Of a DNA stretch of 64,000 nucleotides, positions 23,747 through 36,927 are shown piece by piece (position 1 is the first letter of the stretch; the number at the start of each line of letters is the position of its first letter). Source of the stretch: Serinus canaria. Its lineage: Eukaryota > Chordata > Aves > Passeriformes > Fringillidae. Where the stretch lies: positions 1,569,001 through 1,633,000 of the forward strand of contig NC_066327.1 in assembly GCF_022539315.1 (NCBI RefSeq), written 5' to 3'. A program made the translations under genes and the position numbers. Below the pieces are notes generated by a model. The model worked only from the letters and a program-made list of their open reading frames with translations. It was not told the origin of the DNA and did not search any database.

Positions 23747-25045
23747 CCACGGGTGGAAGAGCAGGAGGAAGCAGCCAAGTGAAATTTGGGAAGCGCTGGA
23801 GAAGAGGCAGCTTGGAGCAGCAGCAGGGAGCTCTTGCTGAGAGCTGCCCCTCAGTGCCCATCCTGAGGAGGATGCAGGTGGGCTCTGAGCAGCTCAGACT
23901 CTGCTCTCCATCCCAGGGTGCTGCTGTGCAGGGTCCAGCCTGCCCTGCCCCCTCCCAGACACCTTTTCCCCCGAGCAGAGACCAAGGCAGGGAGCTGGCT
24001 CTGTGCTCGCAGCAGGGCGGTTTGGAGCAGGACAGTCCCTGGGACAGCCATCAAACAGCAGCGTGTGAGCCATCTGCTTCTCCAGCTCCAACACCCCGAG
24101 AAAAGCTGCTGGATTGGAGAAAGGATATTAATCTGAAAAGCACACAACAAAGCAACTGCAGGGTGTTTCTCCCCCTCGAGCCAGAGCGGGCGAGGGAAAG
24201 CTGATTACCATGACACACAGGAGCCCTGATCTAATATTCCACTTCAAGATTTGCAAATAATGTGCCCATTAACATTCATTAGCTCTTTAAATAATACCTG
24301 CCAGACCTACCAGGCAAGGAGGAAAGGCCCCTTCGCCCAGGAATCAATCACCTAACAGCCTCTAATTGTGCGTTTTCCAGGGCTCCGGGAAGTTTCAGTG
24401 AAAACAAGGCAGGACAGGAGAGCAAAGCTGGAGCTGTCACTGCCGGGAGCTGAGCCCCCCTGGCTGCTCCCGGGATCCTGGCTCATTAATAGCTCCTCTG
24501 CCACAGCTCTCTGTGGCAGGGGTGCTGGGGGAGGCTCCCTGCAGGAATGTGTCAAGGCACAGCACCCAAAATACCACCTGTCCTGCAGCCCCCAGAGCAG
24601 CCTGCAGACACCAGTGCCAGGCAAAGGAGGAGGTGGTGCTGTGCCTGTGGTGCCCCAGGAGGTGACATTTTGGGAATCCCCCTCAATTCCCAGACAAGGA
24701 TAGGTCTGAGGGGTCTCCTGCAGCCCCTGTGTAGGTCATACCCTGGCAGAGGTGGAAAACTCCAGGTCTGACATGCGGGCATGGCCCTGGAGCTGTGGTG
24801 CTCCTACAAACCCCGGTGCTGATTGCCAGTGGGGCTTTCTGCCTTCCCAGCCCTCCAGGAGGGGGAACTCCTCTGCCAAAGGCAAAGGTGAATCTGGGAC
24901 AGGAACCTCTCACCACTCTCTGGTCACACAGGTCTTGGATGCCCAAACCAGCCCTCTGGATAAATCCAGTTTTCCAGCTTGCACTGAAACTGCCTCAGCA
25001 GAGAGTCTCTGTTCAGCCCCTGCCAGGGACCTTGTCCTGTGCCCT

Positions 25046-25097
25046 CTGTGTCCTGTCACCTCTGTGTCCTGTCCCTTCTGTGTCCTGTCCCCTCTGT
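25046..25097. repeat. 16-bp tandem repeat, about 3 copies
   Basis: The unit 'ctctgtgtcctgtccc' occurs with small variants. A short minisatellite. Confidence 0.85.
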
Positions 25098-27789
25098 AGC
25101 CACATCCCAGGCAGACTGAGGGCTGGGAGTGAGAGGCTCCACCACAGCAGCACAGAGAGGTGAAGCCACAGGGCTGCTTTTATCCTTGTGGAGATGATTC
25201 CCAAACCTGGATCACAGGAACAGGTCCTTGCAGGATTGTGAATTCTGGGAGATATGAAGAGCCCTGGGGAACACAGGGCAGGTGAACCATGAGCAGGCAG
25301 CTTCCTGGGGAGGGTGGTGGGGTGGAGAAGCAGTGCCACTGTCACCTTCTCTCGGCTGGTTTCCCTGGATGGCCACAGCCCCACTGACCAGAGGGACCAG
25401 GCTCCAGCCCCAGCCTTGCTCTGAGCTGTGCTGAGCTCTTTGGACACAGTGAATCCAAAACAACACAACCTGCCAAGGAGAGAAACCTGGGCAGGATCAA
25501 AGGCTGGCCTAAGCCTGGTGAGCTGCTCCAGCACAGCAGTGACAGGGCTGTCACCACCCAGCCCAGCTCTGAGTCACTCTGCCAGCACTCAAAAGAACTC
25601 TTAGGCACTGTACAGCACAAATTAATTGTCCACACAAGCACTCTGCATTTTCCTGGTGTGTTTTAGTGCTTTTAAAAGCAGCTACAGCACCAGATAAGTA
25701 GGTCCCTGTGCTGAAGGCCACGAGCAAGCCCGGAGGCATCGGGGGCGGGGGGGGGGTCGGTGGCACATCCTCGTGTTCCTCAGGAAATGGCTCTGCTTGT
25801 CACAGATCTTACAGTCAGGGGGAAAACACTTTGGGAAAGGCACATTTTCCTGGAGAAGAGCTGTGCAGCTCTTCAGAGCTGCATTTAATCAGCCCCAAAT
25901 GAGCTGAGGCTGTTAAGAGACAACCCCGAGGGATCTGTGTGCTCTGGGGGCAGCAGGAGAAGGAAGGGAACACCCAGGGGGCTGCACCTGGCAGGACTGG
26001 TGAGAACCCTGCCCCAAACAAGAATATTCCAGAGCAAAGAGAGAACTGCAGAAATCCCTTCCAGGTGTGAAGGTGAAATACAAAGAGAGAAGGGGACAAA
26101 CCCTTTTTGAATGTGCAGATGATCACAGAGCAGCGGGGAAGTGCTCAGGAAAAGGAAATAGTTTGGTGTAAGTGCCTCTCTCTGTAGATATTGCAAAGAA
26201 ATGCAAGAGCAGGATGAGTTTATGAGGGTGCTTAAAGGGCAGTGATCTGATGAACAGGAGAAATGCAGAATTAGTGTTCTCTCCTGGATTTCTCCACAAA
26301 TTTACTATGCAAGATTTGGCTGGATCACTCCACACCTCTGAGGGAAATTAAAGGGAATTTCCAGTGGCAGAGTGGAGCCGTGGTTGTTACCATCACACTG
26401 ATATGCAAAACACAGTGGCCATCACTGCTCATGGAGAAAAGAGATTATTTCTAGACTGGTCTTTCCCCAGTCCCAGGGCCAGGGCCAGGTCTGCCCTCTT
26501 GGAGCCAAGGTCCCCCCAACTTCCAGGGTGAAAATTCCCACCCTAGACCTGCTTTCCATTATTGCTGAGCTCCCACTAATCCTCCCTGTTATCTCTCAGC
26601 AGCTCCCATCTCATTTATCCTACCAGCTTCCACAAACTTCTTTAATCTCAAACTCCTGTAAACTCGAGAAAAAATCCGATTTCTGTTATGTACTCCCCGT
26701 TCCCTCCTCCTGCACCTGTGTGAACATGGATAAAATCACTTTTTAATAGTGCTGGTCAAGCCTGGCTGCTCCTTCTGGAGCCTCCTGCCAGGCCCTTTGC
26801 ATCAGCTATTAAAAGTTGGTGTGAAACTCGGGAATATTAAGGAGAGGAGGGAAGGATAGGAATGCCTGGAACAGCCTGAGGGCAGCCTCATACCAGGAAC
26901 TGCTGTGGGGGAGAGAACAGGGAGATGGGATCCACCCAACAAGGTCTCAGAGTCTCCATCCCAGGAGTCTCTCACATTCCAAAGGCCCTTGGACACGACC
27001 CAGCCCTTTCTGAGAGCCCTGAGAGAGGCTGGAGGGGTCCCCTTTTTCAGGGACAAGGAAACTCCATCCCACAGGAGCTGCTGCCCACCAGGATCCCTCA
27101 TCCAGCTGCTCCAGCTGGGAAAGTCACAGAGGACAGACCCTGGCCAAAGCCAACCCTGTGGTGCCTCTCCAGAGTGGGAGAAGCTCCACCTGGATCAGTT
27201 TCAGGAAGGTTAAATTTATCCCAGAACAAGCACTCGAGCATTTTCAGCTCCTTTTCCCCACAGGTTTGGTTTGTTCCCCGTTCCTTCTGCTGTGCCTTGA
27301 CTCACCAGCCTCTAATTACTGCCTGCAGATATAAACATGCACTTCTCCCTGGAAAAAAGTCCATTATTTCCCCCTAAAATGGAGGGCAGTTTGCAGCTGC
27401 TTGGCTAATGTGAGCACTTGCGATGTGTTATCAAATGAGCTCTCCCCTCTGCTCGGAGGGAGCTGCAAGCGGGGCTGTCTGCACCAACTTCGGGAGCTCT
27501 GGAATCCCAGCCCCCAGTCTGAGGAGCACCAGACTCTGTAATTTTCCAGCACTAAAATCAGGGAGCCGGGGACAATTCCAGAGCAGAGCTAATCCCTCCT
27601 GCAGCCGTTTGGAGCAGGAGGGGAAGAGCAGAGGCGCCAGGGAGCCCTTTCAGATTTCACAATCATCGCAAATCGCTCCAGCTCCGTCCCTGTGGAGCAT
27701 CAGCAAACTCAAAGCCTAAAGGCAGAAGAACTTCAGACAAAAGGCAGTTCCCACCATGTCCTCACACCTTTCAGACATCAGTACCCGCC

Positions 27790-28200
27790 ACATTTCAAAG
27801 CTGCAATGAGGACTGGATTAAACCACCTGCAACAAATTATCCTAAAGTAATTTCAGTATTAAAAAAAATCCTCGTGTCATTGTTGGCCACGAATAAAAAG
27901 TTATTATGAGAGGAAAGGTTATTTTGAAAGCAAAATTATCATTGTGGCTTTCCTTGATTAAATTCTTGCAGCATTTGAGGAGTCCTACTCCAGGTTAAGG
28001 CTTAATTTTTGACAAAATAGCACTTTGATAGGGGAAAAAAAATCTTCTAAAAAGTAGCTGGCGCTAGTGTTGGAGAACCCATAAAAGTGCAGGAAAATAA
28101 GTGCTGGTAAAAAGTGCTGGCATTAATTTTAATATATCACCTATTAAATGGAAGCAATAAAATGTTAAACAGAAATAAAATATTAAATTATTATTATTAG
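27790..28200. other. Candidate conserved non-coding element (AT-rich)
   Basis: Complex AT-rich text with 'ggccacgaataaaaagttat', 'ttatcattgtggctttcctt' and 'aatgttaaacagaaataaa', lying just upstream of a CR1 insertion. It resembles conserved regulatory DNA in texture only. Confidence 0.28.
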
Positions 28201-28247
28201 CATAAGGAAGAACATCCAAAGCAGTGTTGGATGTTCAGGAAAGGGTA

Positions 28248-28345
28248 ATCCCAGACTGGTTTGGGCTGGGAGGGACCTTCAAGCTCATCCAGTTCCATGG
28301 GCGGGGACACCTTCCACTATCCCAGGTTGCTCCAAGCTCTTTGCC
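28248..28345 (-). mobile_element. CR1 LINE 3' terminus, short
   Basis: Plus strand reads 'agactggtttgggctgggag', 'ggaccttcaagctcatccag', 'ttccatgggcggggacacct', 'tccactatcccaggttgctc'. This is the inverted last ~100 bp of CR1 and is strongly 5'-truncated. Confidence 0.88.
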
Positions 28346-31300
28346 AAATCCAATTCCATCCCAACCAACCCTTCCCAATCATTTGTCCCTGGGGGGATGG
28401 TGGTGACCCCAGGGAAGGGCCCCTTGCAGCCACCCTGGTGACGTTTTGGAGCTGTCCTTGACCCCTGGGACACCCAGAGGTGTTTTCTGCTCGAGGATTG
28501 GCATCAGCACAAGGGTGAGACAGATCCCAGGGATTTTATGGCTCTGATATTGATGATCCTTTCCCATATCAATTCCTAGCCCTGGTGTTATTGGAGCTGG
28601 GATAATCACAGTTTGTTACATTTGATTAGACTGTTCAGGCTTCAATCAGACCAACTGTAAATCCCTGGCTCCACAGAAACGCTCCTGTTCCAGCCCTATG
28701 GAACAACTGGGGTGTGACAGGAACGGGGAAGGGGCAGCCACAGCTCCTGGCTCCCTGCAGACAGGGAGAAAGAAAATCCTCAGGGACCTTGTTATGGCTT
28801 TGATATGGAGAATCCAGGGCAGGACAACGCAGAGCACGGCAGGGAAGGGTGGCTGAGGACAGCAGGGCAGGGACGCTGGGATTGCCCCTCCCAGCAATCA
28901 TTACTGGCCAGGGCCTCAATTAGCACCATTCCAGCAGAATTCCAGCTGCACAGTTAATTAGAGGTCAGAGATGGCTGGAGCTGTCTCACCCAAACTGAGG
29001 GTGCTCCTCCTTTTGCATTCCCAGAGCAGCCAAAATGCAGCAGGGCCTTTGTTCCCTGCCGGGGGAGGAACAGGAGGCGCTTCCAGGTGGGAATCTCCTG
29101 GTTTAAACCTCTCTGATCAGTGAGTGCCAGGAACCACGGGCACTTCCCAAAAGGGGCTGACTAAACCCACATCCCTTGTCCTGCTCTCCTCTCCCTGGAG
29201 CACCAGGGAGAGCTGGGGGAGCAGCCACCAATCCTTAAATCACATCCACAACCAGCATCCTGTTAACTTCCTCTGCAATCCTGTTTAGGGAGCGGCCTCG
29301 GACGGTGTGGAGTAACAGCAACGTGACTTTCACACCACTTGGAGAGAAAATAGTTGAATGACCTCCTGGTTTATCTTGGAAAGCAGTTCCTGCTAGTGCA
29401 GCTGGAGCTGCAGCTGGAGCTCTCCCTCCCCTACTGGCTGCAGGTGATAAGCCCCACCCGGAGCTGATCCTTGTGTCTCCTGTACCCAGTGACAAGATGC
29501 CTCTTGGTGTCCAATTCTCCTCTGGAAGCTCCTACCTGAGTGATTTTTACCGGAGTGAAATCCTTGTGAGGGACTTGGGGCTGTCCTGGACTGACAAGGA
29601 GAGGAGTGGCTGCGGGGTGGGAGCAGTTCAGAGGTGGAGAACTGCCTGGAATCCACCCCACCCTCGGTTTGCCTGCATTTCCCTCATCATGGTCCTTCAG
29701 CACGTCTGTTCTCAGTGACAAAACCCTGCTGGCACAAAAAGCCCCAGCCTGTGCTCACAGGGGTGGTGCTGTGACCATGCTGAGCCACCATGGCCCGGAT
29801 GAGAGGTCCTGGTTGTCCCACAAGAGTCCCACACCAGGAAAAAAGCCTGAAAAAAGAGAGGCAAATCTTCACCTCTGGGTGTGGGGGCTCTGTTAGGCAC
29901 GGCCTGGGAGCTTGCTGGTAAAAAGCTCATCCAGGGAACTGCCTGGATCAGAGGGTGGGGTTTGCTCCCTAAGTGCCCCAAGGGTAATTTCAGGAAGTCT
30001 TGAGTTGAGGGAATATCCAACCCCATGGGTCTGGGATGGAGCCTCCTCTGAGGTGTGTTCTGCAGAACTCGACTGATCCCACTGGAAGGAGGTTGTTCCC
30101 ACTGGGGTGAGGCTCAGAGGGCACTGGGATGGAGCCCCAAGCCCCCAGTGCTGCTCCCACTTCCAGGGGATGTGGGACAGGGCAGGCACAGCTGGAATGC
30201 TGCAGCCAGAAACAATTCCTGGGGTGGTGGGGAGGGATCTGAACCCTCCCAGAGGCTCCTCCAGCTCTGCAGGTACAGCTCAGCCTGCCTGTGGAGCTGC
30301 AGGATAACGTGGATTAACTGATTTAATTCCTTATATCCATGTTTCAACAACCACAGTTAAAAACTCCCCCATTTCACATGTTCCAAGCATGTTTGGGTGG
30401 CCTGTGTTTTATTCATTGCAGCTCCTTATTTTCTTGGTTCATTCTGTTTTGCCTAATAAAGAGCTTTCATTTGCCTTCATTTCCATATTGTACTGTAGCT
30501 AAAGAACAGAGACAAAGAGAGCTACGAGAAACTAGGAATAGATAATTGGTTAATTAAAACAACTTCCCTGGTATGTGGTTTATAACATATTGTTCTCACG
30601 GAAGCAACAATCTGGTGAACTGCTCTGGATAGGTAATTCCAACTTCCAGCTGCCTTTAATGAGTGTATCCTGCAAAAGGCTGGGGGTTATGGAATCTGGA
30701 GAACCAGGCTCCCTTTCCCAAGCAGATTTGAGTGGCTTTGTATTAAATCCCTATCCAGTTTTCTCTCCCCGTCCACTAAAGACAATTTATAGTTGTCATG
30801 GGAATTTATCCACTGCACACCCACCCACCCTCTGCTGTCACCAGGACCTGTGGGAAGCACCTCGTGTGGAAAAGACATTCCCAGCTGTCTCCCTTTCCTA
30901 AAAGAAGTTTGGATCAGATGGGATACCGTGGAGAGAGGGAAATCACTGCTCCAGGCAGCGGGAGCTGGAGGGGACAGGATGGGTGGGATCAGGGTTGGGA
31001 TGCTGGGGCTGGGACCTGCAAACCTGTCAGAGATCCCACAGTGAGGGACAGGGACTGAGGAGCCAGGCCTGGGAGAGGGTGGGAAGATCTGGGATGAAAA
31101 GCGGCTGCTGCAGTCCCCAAATCCATTCATCACTTGCCTAAACCAAGTCTGGAATCAAGGATCTGCCTGCAGGGACACCCTGGGCATGGGAAGAGCTGTT
31201 AATAACCCTTTGGAATGTTCCCTTCTGTCCCATCTGCTCCCTTTCCATCTCTCTTGGTGTGTTTTCCGTCTAATATTTAGGGTGGGGCTTTTCAGTACGG

Positions 31301-32289
31301 TGGAAGTCTGGGCAAACCCATCCCAAAGCTCTGGACAGCTCTGGATCTGTGCTCCAGCAGCTGGAGCAGGCAGAGGTGCCCCTGTGGGTCATTTTTTTAG
31401 TCTTTTGGGTCACTTTTTTAAACCTCTGGCTATGGCCTTCCCCCCAAAAAATGGGTCTGACAGGTGCTGGAACATCCCCCTCTCCCCACAGGAGAAATCC
31501 AGCTCTGTTTGAGCTGGAGATGAGGGCACTGAAATTCAGCTTCCTGATGTGTCCCTGTGCCCTGTGGAACATTGCAACAGCCCTCCAGACACCTGGATCC
31601 CTGCAGGAATGTCCTGAATTTCAATTGGAGCCCACCTGTGATGGGAGAGGGGATGGGATGCACACCTGCATCCAGGTAGCCCCCAGGAATCAGGCAGTGC
31701 TCTCTGCAGGGAGCAAAACAGGACCAAAAACTCCCCTCAAAACGAGCAGGAAAAAAAAGAGAGAAATAACAGGGAGCTCTGGTTCATTCCTCAGTTCCAG
31801 GTGATTTAAGTAATTGGAAAATCATAGTTGTGAAACAGCTCTTTGCAGAGCATCATAATCAGCAGCACGGCTCAGCGGGGCCTAAGTGCAGCAGAGAGGC
31901 TTTAAAGACCCCCTGAGCAATGAGCTTTTGGGGGAGCTGTGTCATTTGGAGATGGCATCTCTGGGAGCAGCAGTTCCCAGCAAAAATATCGAGTCTGCAG
32001 GACCAGAAGGAAGCAGAGATTCAGGGAATGCTTGGGAGACTTTGCCAGCTTGCTGGCAGCCCCCGTCCTGCCCGGGTCCTGCTGCTGCAGGAACACAAAC
32101 TGCAAATTATCCCTGACATTTCCAGGGTGCAAAGAAAACTGTGAGCACGTGGCTGCTCGTCCCCAGCACTCTGGGAGCTTTGGGAAAGCTCTGTGGGCTC
32201 AGAGGAGGGAGCTGGCTGCTCCCAGGAGCGCAGCCAAGCCGGGCTCAAATGCCACCTCCACCAGGGCCGCGTGTCCCCGAGCGCGGCAT

Positions 32290-32720
32290 TCGGATCACGC
32301 AAAGAACCCTCCACGTTATTAATTTTGACTCAGTGCTTTGAGTTCTGCTCTGAGCAATCCATAATCTCCAACCAAATAATCATAAAGGCCCTGCTGGCCT
32401 TGAAACATATGTCTCTGACAAGAGCAATAAACCTATTTATTGCTATTGTGGCCACTGCAGAAGAGCTCGTGTGATGGGAGTGTGAGATTTGCTGGGAAAG
32501 GGAGCCAGGCCTGGCATTAACTAAATAAAAATATTACTCCAAAGATCTACTGATCATGTATGTGGGCATTTAAATATCAGAGATAGTTACAGCCGTGAAG
32601 GCTGGGAGAGGGGGGAAAAAAAAGACATAAAATGAGATTAAGACAGAAGGATAGAAGCTGCTGCCATAAAAGTAACTCAATAAACGAGGCGCCGAGCTCG
32701 AGCCTGCACATCCACCACCA
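32290..32720. other. Candidate conserved non-coding element cluster
   Basis: Continuous complex AT-rich sequence: 'cacgttattaattttgactc', 'ccaaccaaataatcataaag', 'agcaataaacctatttattg', 'aaaagtaactcaataaacga'. It is flanked by ordinary GC-rich DNA and has none of the decay typical of old repeats. Among the best enhancer-like candidates here, on texture alone. Confidence 0.3.
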
Positions 32721-33669
32721 TAAAGCCAGGGATACAGCAGGATCAGGTCACAAAAGCTCCAGGAAGAGGAAAATGTTTCTTTAGCAGCCACAGGTTTGGC
32801 CGAAATGCCCCAGCCAGTGGAGCAGGGCACCAATTTGAGAGCTTTAGGAGCAGCCAGGGTCTATCTGTGGTGCTCAGCGGAGCAGAGCAGGCACTGCCCC
32901 AGAGGTTCTCAAGCAATAAATGGATTGGAGCAGTGATGATAACGTGTTTGCAGGAGAAAATTGCCTATATTGAGGCAGTGTCATGCTAGAACTCCCCAAC
33001 AATAACAGGCAGGCTCAGAAAGAGGCAAAGAAACAGATTGGGGGAGATTTTCTGGCCTTTAAAGGAAATTAAACAAGATGGAAACACACTGAAAGAGAGC
33101 TGCACAAAAAGAGAGGAGCAGCATGGGCTCCACTGGGGTGTCCTGAGATATTTAAGAACACAAATGTGGACAGGACCAAACAAGTTTTATGGCCTGAGCT
33201 CCTCTCCACTGCGACATAAAAATCAAGAGTCTTGTGGAAATGGAGTTAATTCAGCATTGCATATGCAGACAGAACAGCTGTAATAAAAGGGAATGTGCTC
33301 CTTGGCTGCTATTTATTTTTCAAATGTTCCCACTAAAATCCTGGGGACAACAGCAGCAGGAGTGCAGGAGGACACTCCAGACTTTAATGGGGGGAGGAAG
33401 AATGAAATCAGAAGTGAAGGGAGAACAGAAGAAATGAAAGGATGGCATTGCCCTGGGTAAAAAGCACAGGATCAATGCCAGGCTGAGATTATTACAGATT
33501 ATAACAGCAGTTCTAGGATTTTCCCCCTTCTTCACATCACCTGTGGAGGTCATACCCTGCCTGCAGCTGGAACAGGCTCCTGTGGGTACCTCAGAGCAGG
33601 AGATGCCAGTGAATATTGCTCAGCTGGGGGTACTCAAATCCCAGATTCCCCCTCAACCCTCGCTTCATG

Positions 33670-33850
33670 GTGAGGATAAACACACTGCCATATAAAAATA
33701 TTGAATCCTAAAGTCAGGGATAGCTCTGACAGATGGAATAACACCAGACTCTGCCCTTAAAGATATCTCTTTATTGGCTAGCAAATAACCTTTATGACAG
33801 AGTTAATTCCATTCGCTCACTTCCTGCCATACAAAAGTTTATTCTGCCTA
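33670..33850. other. Candidate conserved non-coding element
   Basis: Contains 'gccatataaaaatattgaat', 'cttaaagatatctctttatt' and 'acctttatgacagagttaat'. A short AT-rich complex island. Confidence 0.25.
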
Positions 33851-34965
33851 AACCACTTCCCATGAGCTTCTCAAGGGGGATAACATTGATGGGATGTGAT
33901 AAGAGAGGGTCTGGGGTGCTCCAGGTCCCCCCAGTTGCCACCAAAGGCAGAGGGGGAGCAGAGGTTTCCAGAGGAGCCTCTGGCACAGCAGGAATGAGGC
34001 AAAGGAGGAGGCTGCAGCCCTTTCCCAGCAGTGTTTGGGATGTTAAGAGTGACTCCTCAGCATCAAAGCTGTCCTACTTCCTGAGCCTTATCATGTTTGC
34101 CAGAGCACAACTCAGGGAACAGGACTCCAGCACAAATCACATTCCACTGGAAGCCTCGGTGATAAATAAATTACATCCCTCTTCTGGAAACAATTTCCCA
34201 TGATCAATAATGAATAAAAAAAGTCAGGTCCAAAGCAGTGTTGTGACAGCCCCACACAGAAGTGAGTGGCAGCCAGGATTTTGCTTCAGCAGCAAAATCA
34301 GGGCCTGATAAAACATCACATTTCCCCAGGACTCCAAAGATACTGGAAAATAGGGAGAAAAACCTCACATTCCACCCCCTCCAAAGAGCCTGGCAGCACA
34401 TACTGCATAAAAAGGCTTCTCCTGCACAGAGCATGGCACAGACAGGGGTGGGTGGGGTAAACTCTGTGTCCTGAGGGCCAGGGCAGCTCCATCTGGGCAT
34501 AAAAGCTGCTGGGATAAGGGTGCAAGGCCAGGAAAATGTTCCCTCCCAGTCCCACAGCCTCTGGAGGCAGCCTCAGCTCATCCCAGTGAAGTGTGGCACT
34601 GCTGCAGAATCTGGGGCTGGGAGAAGAGATGGGATGTTCTGGGACCCTGGTCCTTCACCATCTCAAACCTCCTGTGTGCAGCCCCTCCTCCTCTCTGCAT
34701 TTTGGGGACATTCCAAGGTTTAATTGTCACTTCCTGGAGGCATTCTCAGCTCGAAGCTCCTGCTAAATTTCAACTCCCCCACCCATCCTGAGTGCCCCAG
34801 TCCAGCAGCCCATGATGTTTGTTGTCTGAAAGAGGTGAGGAGAAGAGATGGAATAGGAGTCCCAAACCTTGTGAGGAGCACACAGGATCAAAGGGTTGCA
34901 GCGTGGGGAGGAGCTGCTCCAGTTCACAGCTGGGTGACCTGTAAACAAATCCTGTGAAAAGATCA

Positions 34966-35395
34966 TGGAATCCCAGGATGGTTTGGGTTGGAAGGGAGAT
35001 TAAAGCTGATCCCATCCCACCCAGCCATGGCAGGGACACCTCCCACTGTCCCAGGCTGCTCCAGCCCCAGTGTCCAGCCTGGCCTTGGGCACTGCCAGGG
35101 ATCCAGGGGCAGCCCCAGCTGCTCTGGGCACCCTGTGCCAGGGCCTGCCCACCCTGCCAGGGAACAATTCCTCATTCCCAATACCCCATCCATCCCTGGC
35201 CCCTGGCAGTGGGAGCCATTCCCTGGGTCCTGTTCCCTCCATCCCTTGTAAATATTCCCTCTCAGTTTTGCTTGTTTGTTCCTTCAGGCACTCCAAGGCC
35301 ACCCTGAGCTCAGCCCAAAGCTTCTCCTCTCCAGGCTGAACATTCCTAATTCTCCCATCCTTTCCTAACAGCAGAGCTGCTCCAGATCTCTCTGG
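34966..35395 (-). mobile_element. CR1 LINE 3' fragment
   Basis: Begins with the inverted terminus 'atcccaggatggtttgggtt', then 'agccatggcagggacacctc', then 'ccagctgctctgggcaccct', and reaches 'cccaaagcttctcctctcca'. Same subfamily as the copies at 47.3 kb and 63.5 kb (shared 'caccctgagctcagcccaaa'). Confidence 0.93.
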
Positions 35396-36069
35396 AGCCA
35401 TCAACACAGAGTGATCCTGCAGGGGCTGTTCCTTCTCTAGAAAATTCCTGTGATTTTCTGAGGACAATCTTGTGCCTAACTAATTCTGGCCAGTAGGAAC
35501 ATGGAGCTCAATTCCTGGAGCAGCCACATCCTTGAGCTGAGACCTCTCTGTCCTGCTCATCTCTGAGCTCTGGGGCTGCCAGGGCTCAGCTCAATCCCAG
35601 AATTCCCAATTATTACAGTCTTTACTTATAGAGTGCCATCCCCAGCTCTAAAGCAGGCATCAGATTCACAGATAAAAACAGAATCACTGATGCAAATGTC
35701 TGTGCTGACCACAGTCTGCAGCTCCAGTGACTCAGCTCCAAGCAGAAGGAGAAAGTGCAAATCCATCTGGATGAGGATTGCCTTAAAAGCCTCCTAAGGA
35801 CCAGCTGCACAAAGCTGAGAACTCTTGTGCCTGGTGTAGCGGAGAAAAACAACACATTTTAAAAAAGCAAACCTTGATGAGAAAGGGGAGAACTGGGAGC
35901 TGTCTCAGGAACAGTTGCCATGATTCCAGAACGGGTTTGGAAGGAGCTGTGCTGCTCTGACAGCATTCCTGAGGGCTCCTGCAGCTGGCTCTGGGTGTGG
36001 AGGGTTCAGCAGACCCTCAGCTCTCAGCCCCACTGCAGGAACCAGGAAAACAAAACCTTCCACAGACAC
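35396..36069. other. Unique non-coding spacer
   Basis: Complex sequence without a recognised element. Confidence 0.45.
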
Positions 36070-36568
36070 AGAAAGATTTGATCTACAGCCTTAGAAGAAG
36101 CTTGGATTGATGCAAAAATACAATAACAGATATTAAGCAAAAAAATCATAAACTTATGTTTCTGTAGTTGTAGGTGAGAATGTGCCTTCAGTAAGTGAGA
36201 AACTCTCTGATAAGATGGTGAAGGATTTAGAATGTAGGGGTGTAGCTGAATAGAATAAGTTTAGAGTTTAAAAGTTACAACAGAAGCATGTGAGGATGTG
36301 AGTTAGGAGCCCATTAGATAAAAGTATCCACAGTGCAGTCGAAGTAAGTAAAGGTGATAAGTTAGAAAAACAAAATAAATCCAGTGGCAACTGTCTGTTG
36401 GTTTAGAAAGTTATATATTACCTTGTAATGAAAAAACTTGTGACTCTTGAGCTATGGCTGACTGCTTGCTCCTCTGAAATCTCATGGCCTCTGAGATTGA
36501 TGTTTATCTGAACAATAAATCATTCTTAACTTGAAAATAGTCCCATCCCTTCATTTCTAGCCATGACA
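36070..36568 (+). mobile_element. Probable endogenous retrovirus LTR (solo)
   Basis: A-rich, low-CpG sequence ('aagaagcttggattgatgca', 'gataagatggtgaaggattt') leads to an AATAAA at 36,514-36,519 and a likely end at 'ctagccatgaca' (36,568). The layout (A-rich U3, poly(A) signal ~50 bp before a ...CA end) fits an avian LTR. The left edge is uncertain and no target duplication was found, so the call is moderate. Confidence 0.5.
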
Positions 36569-36639
36569 ATGATAGCCCATGGCCAGTTTGGTGTCTGGCC
36601 TTCCCCACACACCAAACCCTGAATTAAATCTCAGCCCTG

Positions 36640-36927
36640 TCCTGGGGGATCAGGCCAGGGTGGGATTGTCCCGCTCTGCTCGGGCTGGGGGGGCCTCACC
36701 TGGAATATTGTTGGCAGATTGGGCACCATGGTGTCAGAAAAGCCATTAGAGTGTCCAAAGGAGGCTGTGAGAGTGGGGAAGGGGCTCGTGAGGAGCAGCT
36801 GAGGGGACTTTGTTTGCTCAGCTGGAGAGGAGGAGGAGGCTGAGGGCGGACATGGCAGTCCCAGCTCCTGGAGAGGGAGAGCAGGGACAGCTCCCAGCTC
36901 TGCTCTGGGACAGGGACAGCTCCCAGG
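36640..36927 (+). mobile_element. CR1 LINE, left half, split by an LTR
   Basis: Carries the end of the CR1 ORF2 region: 'gggcctcacctggaatattg', 'ggcagattgggcaccatggt', 'attagagtgtccaaaggagg', 'ctggagaggaggaggaggct'. The matching right half resumes at 37,331, after the LTR. It belongs to an older avian CR1 group than the GC-rich copies. Confidence 0.85.

Larger units (their letters stand above)
23747..28247. other. Long unique non-coding stretch
   Basis: About 4.5 kb with no supported gene or known repeat, apart from the small array at 25,046-25,097 and a G run near 25,741-25,756. Open frames of up to 173 codons (25,013-25,534 minus) lack recognisable content. The AT-rich islands at 24,200-24,350 and 27,790-28,200 are noted separately or have only weak regulatory texture. 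Confidence 0.5.
28346..34965. other. Long unique non-coding stretch
   Basis: More than 6.5 kb, the longest repeat-poor part of the window, with no supported gene. It alternates between GC-rich parts (28.6-31.7 kb) and AT-rich, regulatory-looking parts (32.3-33.9 kb). No reading frame shows a recognisable domain and no RNA gene is visible. Confidence 0.5.
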
